From Heliocidaris tuberculata (lineage: Eukaryota > Echinodermata > Echinoidea > Camarodonta > Echinometridae), in the NCBI GenBank assembly GCA_025618425.1, contig CM046839.1:4672533-4736532 (forward strand): a stretch of DNA of 64,000 nt, read 5' to 3'. Positions 59,913-64,000 of the stretch are shown here, one piece after another; within the stretch, counting starts at the first letter, position 1; each line of letters starts with the position of its first letter. The notes under the pieces are model-generated. The model was not told the origin of the DNA. It was given only the letters and a program-made list of their open reading frames with translations, and ran no database searches. The position numbers and the translations under genes are program-made.

Positions 59913-60427
59913 TTAATCGGAAACGCTATCGACTCTTGTCTGGGTCATGTTACTCAGCTCAATACCCGGATGTTCATGAGGGCACGAGTGGACTGATGTC
60001 ATCACTCCAAACCTCACCGATGTCGCTCTCGTTACCGTCGAATGCGACGATGAAAGTGTTCTCTTTGTCTTCCTTTTCGGCGATCGTGACTCTGAGACAG
60101 AGTTCTTCTTCCAACAACGTCGGAACTGCCGCCACAGTTTCGTACTGAAGAGTCCATAGATGATTGGATCGGCGCAGATGTTGGAGTATCCTAGCGCCAT
60201 GAGGACATCTATCAGCCACTCTGGCTTAAGCATCTTTTTCTCTGTGGATTGCCAGCCACTGTCGACATGATACCATGTGCTTACGATGTAGTAAGGACTC
60301 CAACAGATGATAAATGCAGTCACGATGGTGGCTGTAAGACGAAGAGCCTTCATGCGAGCTCGCGGAAGCCGGTCCAAACCTGTGCGTCTTAGACTTGGGT
60401 GATTGCCATTCTTCAACGCCTTCGTTA
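59913..60427 (-). CDS. GnRH/corazonin-type GPCR, last coding exon (TM6, TM7, C-tail)
   Basis: Acceptor GCTAATACAG ends at 60428. The exon starts with two nucleotides completing a split codon, then 170 codons and a stop. After a basic loop comes TM6 with the CWSPYY motif, an extracellular loop, and TM7 ending in DPIIYG, the GnRH-receptor-type DPxxY in place of the usual NPxxY. The cytoplasmic tail is about 75 residues, Ser/Thr- and Lys/Arg-rich (RRCWKKN, PKRKTKR), suitable for phosphorylation and arrestin binding; mammalian type I GnRH receptors lack such a tail. The phase 1 junction with exon 2 gives ...KRSRE-V-TKALKNG. It belongs to a different gene from 2859-3452, because it lies upstream of that exon in the direction of transcription. 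Confidence 0.94.
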
Positions 60428-62657
60428 CTGTATTAGCAAAATCGTGAAGCGGAAAATATTGTGCAATTGTTAAAATAACATGTTGGAACTATAAAGGTTA
60501 AGCATTTCTTGAAATGCTAATAAACATGTGCATAATTTGAAAGATATGAGTTGCCAGAACTATTGGATTAGTGATATACATGTTCATGAAACTCTTTATG
60601 GGAATACTCCTTAATGACCTTGCAGGCTAAATAAAATCAAACCGATTGGTTAGAACAAGCTGTCCTTTAATATATTTCTTTTATATGCGAAAGACATTTT
60701 CTAAAACGATATGCCACTTGAGTCGAAACTTAAAAGCGATTTGATCGACTCTAAGGATCTTGTGGGTGTTACTTTAGCTTCAATCAACAACACAGGCTCG
60801 GCTTTCGTCGCGTAATGAGCCTGATGATAATTCATTACCAATTTACATGGAGGAAGGTCTCACAAGAGGGTGCAGTTGAAATAATTCCTTTGCTTTATTT
60901 TTTTGTTTTGTTTTGTTTTGTATACTCGGAATGTTTTCATCTTCTCCATCTCTTACTCCTTATTGATGATATTCTTGATGCATTGAAAATAAACATCGAC
61001 TTCATGCTTTAAAAAAAAAACATAGTGCTATTACAAAGTGTACAATAGTGCTCTTTGCAATGTTTAGTTACAGGCGAATCTGATGTGTTTGAGATCGATT
61101 TCGAAATTTCAACAAGTAGTGTCATTATATACCTCTCCAACTGATATTGATCATGTATATAGTATTGTCAGATATATTTTCTAAATAATTATGCAGGCGT
61201 ATCTATCTTCCACAGAATCTCTGCCAAATAAACAGTTCTGTCGGTATCAACTGTCAGGATCTTTTCATAAATCATGGACCCAATATTTCGACAAGTCACC
61301 AACATGACCAGTGTTGAAGTAGATATATACAGGCTTAGGGATTACACCCAGGCGTTGCATTAAACAAATATGAATATCTAATATTTTGCATTTACCCGCC
61401 TCGCGGTACTGCCCTGATCACCAAACGAGATAAACAACGTATGCGCTGTTTTTGATCGGCTGGTCCACAAATCCCTTGTGGCTGCTAACTGATTTCAGAA
61501 GCCTTTGTTGTATAATGATATGAGGTTACCAGGGTAGTTCCGCCAAGGCGACGTTTTACGCCACCACGAAATAAATCCATACAACTGTTGAGTTCGTCTA
61601 CGCAAAATTTTGCAAACTAGGGGAAACTTTTCTCTTCAAGAATGTATAAAAGGAAAAGCCAAGAGCTAAAGCAATAAATCGAATACAGTATTGTGATCAT
61701 AATTCTAGCAGGAAATTAAGGCGCACGCTGTCTATGAAGCTCCTCACATTTTCACTCAGAAAATCTGCTTTTCATCGTAAGATTTGTATTACTTCTTTTA
61801 TTCGCTTATAAACGTAGGTGAGTAGCGGTTATGTCAGTTTAAAAGAACAAGGAGTAACATGATTTAGGGAACACATGTAATTTTTTTTTCTAGAAATGTT
61901 TATTATTTTTTAAAATTTTATCATCTTTACTTTTACCGAATATTATTATTTTTTTCCCAGACCACAGATTTTTAACTCTATCATTTACTTATATACCATT
62001 TTTGGTCTATTTAAGGTTAAATCTCTATACCGAACCGTGGTATGATATTTACCGGCCCTTAGGAATGCTATGTTGGCTGAATATTCAAAGCTGGAACCCA
62101 CGTTCGTTTTACCTAGAAAACAATATCTGACGAATATTAAAGGTCATAAACTTAATATCTACACTTTCTTTTTCAAACGCGTAAATTTATATGTATTGTA
62201 AAAGCCATAAAGAATATATTGTACATGACCACAAGTGATTTAACCTTGTCGCCGACTCTACAGGCAATTGATTAAATTCTACTGGTATTGCAATATGTTA
62301 CGTTCCCAAGGCTGGGTTCTTCTCTTTATTCGTCTTAATTGTTTCACACACACAAAAAAAAAATTTTGGAGTTATTTTCGACCTTTTTTGGCTAGCCATA
62401 AAACCAGCAGTTGACATTTTGCTTGAAGCAGGGTTATAAATGTCTTACATCAGCCAGATATTTGCATCGCCATTGTGTGCATATGGCTGTAATGGAATGA
62501 AATGAATTCTATAAGTTATGAATACAATAAATTTTACATGTTTTTCCACATTTGATTTCTGTGCATTGTAGCATTAAGCATTGACATCCTTGTATACATC
62601 TTCTTTGGAAAAGTTCGGGGAGGAGACAAAGAATTGATATGATAAAATTTTACCAAC
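60428..62657 (-). other. Intron 2 of right-hand GPCR gene
   Basis: Runs from donor GTTGGT (62657) to acceptor ACAG (60428). The donor is weak; a nearby GTAAAA would give the wrong phase for the only acceptor that fits. Contains a TTTTG run near 60901 and no other feature. Confidence 0.75.
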
Positions 62658-62859
62658 CTTCTCTCGACCTTTTGCATATCTTATAGACGATTGCGGCGTA
62701 GCAGCTGAATATGGCTATGAGTGGTATAGCATACATGGCGAGGGTGACGAAGACATGATATAACCACCAGAGTTTGGGCTGGTTGTTTGCGAAGGTGTAG
62801 TCCACGCACTGAGTGAAGCTAGGATTCTCTGGTGGAGAGCCGACCTCGTGGACAAACAG
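62658..62859 (-). CDS. GnRH/corazonin-type GPCR, middle exon (ECL2, TM5)
   Basis: The acceptor CCCACCACAG opens a 202-nt exon in phase 0 that ends in phase 1. It starts LFVHEVGSPPENPSFTQCVD, where the Cys in TQC is the expected partner of the TM3 cysteine, then LWWLYHVFVTLAMYAIPLI, TM5 with Pro5.50, and YKICKRSRE at the start of the third intracellular loop. It is missed by ORF-length scans because the open frame is short and lacks an ATG. Its (0,1) phases match, as I recall, exon 2 of vertebrate GnRH receptors. Exon 1 of this gene lies beyond the right edge. Confidence 0.9.
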
Positions 62860-64000
62860 CTGTGGTGGGGGGAGAGAGAGAGATATAGAGGGGAAATAGA
62901 AAGAATGCTGGTGAGATGAGGAGGAAGAGATGGGAGACGGGGAACGGAGGGAGAGGAGAAGAGGAAGAAAGAGGGGAAAAGGGATCGAGGCAGGAGATTG
63001 TAAAGAGGGAGATATATTTAAGAGGGTTAAAGGAAAGTACGCGATTCAGAGCATTGCAACAACAACAGAAACATAACCAAAACTTCTCTGCAGCATCCAC
63101 ATTGCGTCCCAGATAAAAGTTAACAGTCAGAAAAGGTCTCCCCAATTAAATTATCGGAATATGGAAACATATAAGTCTTTTCAAGACTCTCAACTCTGCC
63201 AATACCAGCAAGAAAAAATAGAAATTTTTGCCAATCATGGATTTTGCACCATGCTCACTCAAGCGTAATATATCGTCAAATGTTTTGGTGTCATTAGATA
63301 GAAGAGTCCCTAAGTTATCCATAGGTAGAAAATTTGATGAACATATTTTGAATTTTCATTGGGGATACTCTTTCCAACTGTCGACTTTTAGCGGTTCTCA
63401 AATTTGTTAACACCATGCAGCCAGAACAAATGCCAACTCTTGTCAAGTCTGGATTTTTCACCCTTTCGCAAAAATCGCTTTTGCTCACTCGTGTTTAAAA
63501 TATCGACAGGTATTTTGTGTGTGTGTGTGTGTGTGTGTGTCATTTGATAGAAGAGACCCTCAGCTATCCACGGGTATGTAAATTTCCTACAAACATTTTG
63601 AAATATATATTTCCGGAGACTATTTCTGACTGTTAACTTCTTTTGGGGACGCACTGTATACCTCTATTCTTCAATAATAAAAAATCTCAAATAGAAATAA
63701 GGACTATTTTAATTCACAGTACCATAGTCACATGTGCATTCGATATTCATTGTTTATGGTAGAGACGAACTTACATTAGATTCCATCCCAAAAGAGAGCA
63801 CTAAGTTTTGTGAGGGGTGAAATTGAGTCAAGAGTGATTTCCCTTTCCAATTTATTTTACACAGTAGGCAAAATACGCATTTTACGCTTCAGGGGCGTGA
63901 GATAAATAATACCTTAACCCTCCCAGGCCTCACCCCTCCCCCCCCCCCCCGACATATTTCGTCGTGTATTCTGAACTGCCTCATGTCACTCCACGCCACT
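62860..64000 (-). other. Intron 1 (part) of right-hand GPCR gene
   Basis: Contains a purine-rich tract (62864-63005), a diverged tandem duplication (63216-63656), a GT run (63518-63541) and a C-run near 63940. No TM1-4 exon is found. Confidence 0.7.
63216..63656. repeat. Diverged tandem duplication, about 250-bp units
   Basis: Two units can be aligned from CTCACTC through GATAGAAGAG-CCCT-AG-TATCCA to ACTGT-GACTTTTAGCGG / ACTGTTAACTTCTTTTGG. The second contains the GT microsatellite. It could be an old internal duplication of an unrecognised element. Confidence 0.5.

Overview
The window is AT-rich, intron- and transposon-dense animal DNA. I read it as a marine deuterostome, most likely an echinoderm and probably a sea urchin. 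The reasons are a GnRH-receptor-type gene with vertebrate-like intron phases, a non-LTR retrotransposon whose ORF opens with a signal-peptide-like segment and a 2A-like NPGP motif, and several foldback elements with terminal arrays of short tandem repeats like the sea urchin TU elements. The species call is inference.

Only two host genes are clear. Both are on the minus strand and both are GnRH/corazonin-type GPCRs. At the left edge (2859-3452) is the first coding exon of one receptor (N-terminus to TM4); its remaining exons lie beyond base 1. At the right edge are exon 2 (62658-62859, ECL2-TM5) and exon 3 (59913-60427, TM6-TM7-tail) of a second receptor, whose exon 1 lies beyond base 64000. 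Transcription runs right to left, so the TM6-7 exon lies upstream of the TM1-4 exon. They cannot be one transcript and must be tandem paralogues about 56 kb apart.

Between them, 18.0-23.8 kb holds a cluster of small candidate exons on the minus strand with good splice signals: an Ala/Pro-rich repeat exon, a duplicated exon, an acidic/basic exon, and a last exon followed by AATAAA. I do not recognise the product.

Most of the rest is mobile or simple DNA. An intact L2/CR1-type LINE (ORF 7857-11198) sits inside a hAT-like element (7378-11499, 8-bp target duplication). That element in turn interrupts a TTAA-flanked long-TIR MITE (7081-11798). An uninterrupted copy of the MITE at 43.07-43.66 kb shows the empty site and is itself nested in another TIR element (42992-43816). 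A further nest lies at 47547-49172, a MITE with 8-bp duplication containing a 720-bp hAT-like element with its own 8-bp duplication. Other items are a piggyBac-like MITE (19718-20493), a 0.7-kb foldback (20596-21293), tRNA-derived SINEs clustered at 27.0-29.3 kb, foldback elements built of short tandem units (23.8, 44.8, 54.3 and 58.7 kb; the 44.8-kb one encloses telomere-like CCCTAA repeats), a LINE relic near 41 kb, and many microsatellites. Long stretches hold nothing I can assign.
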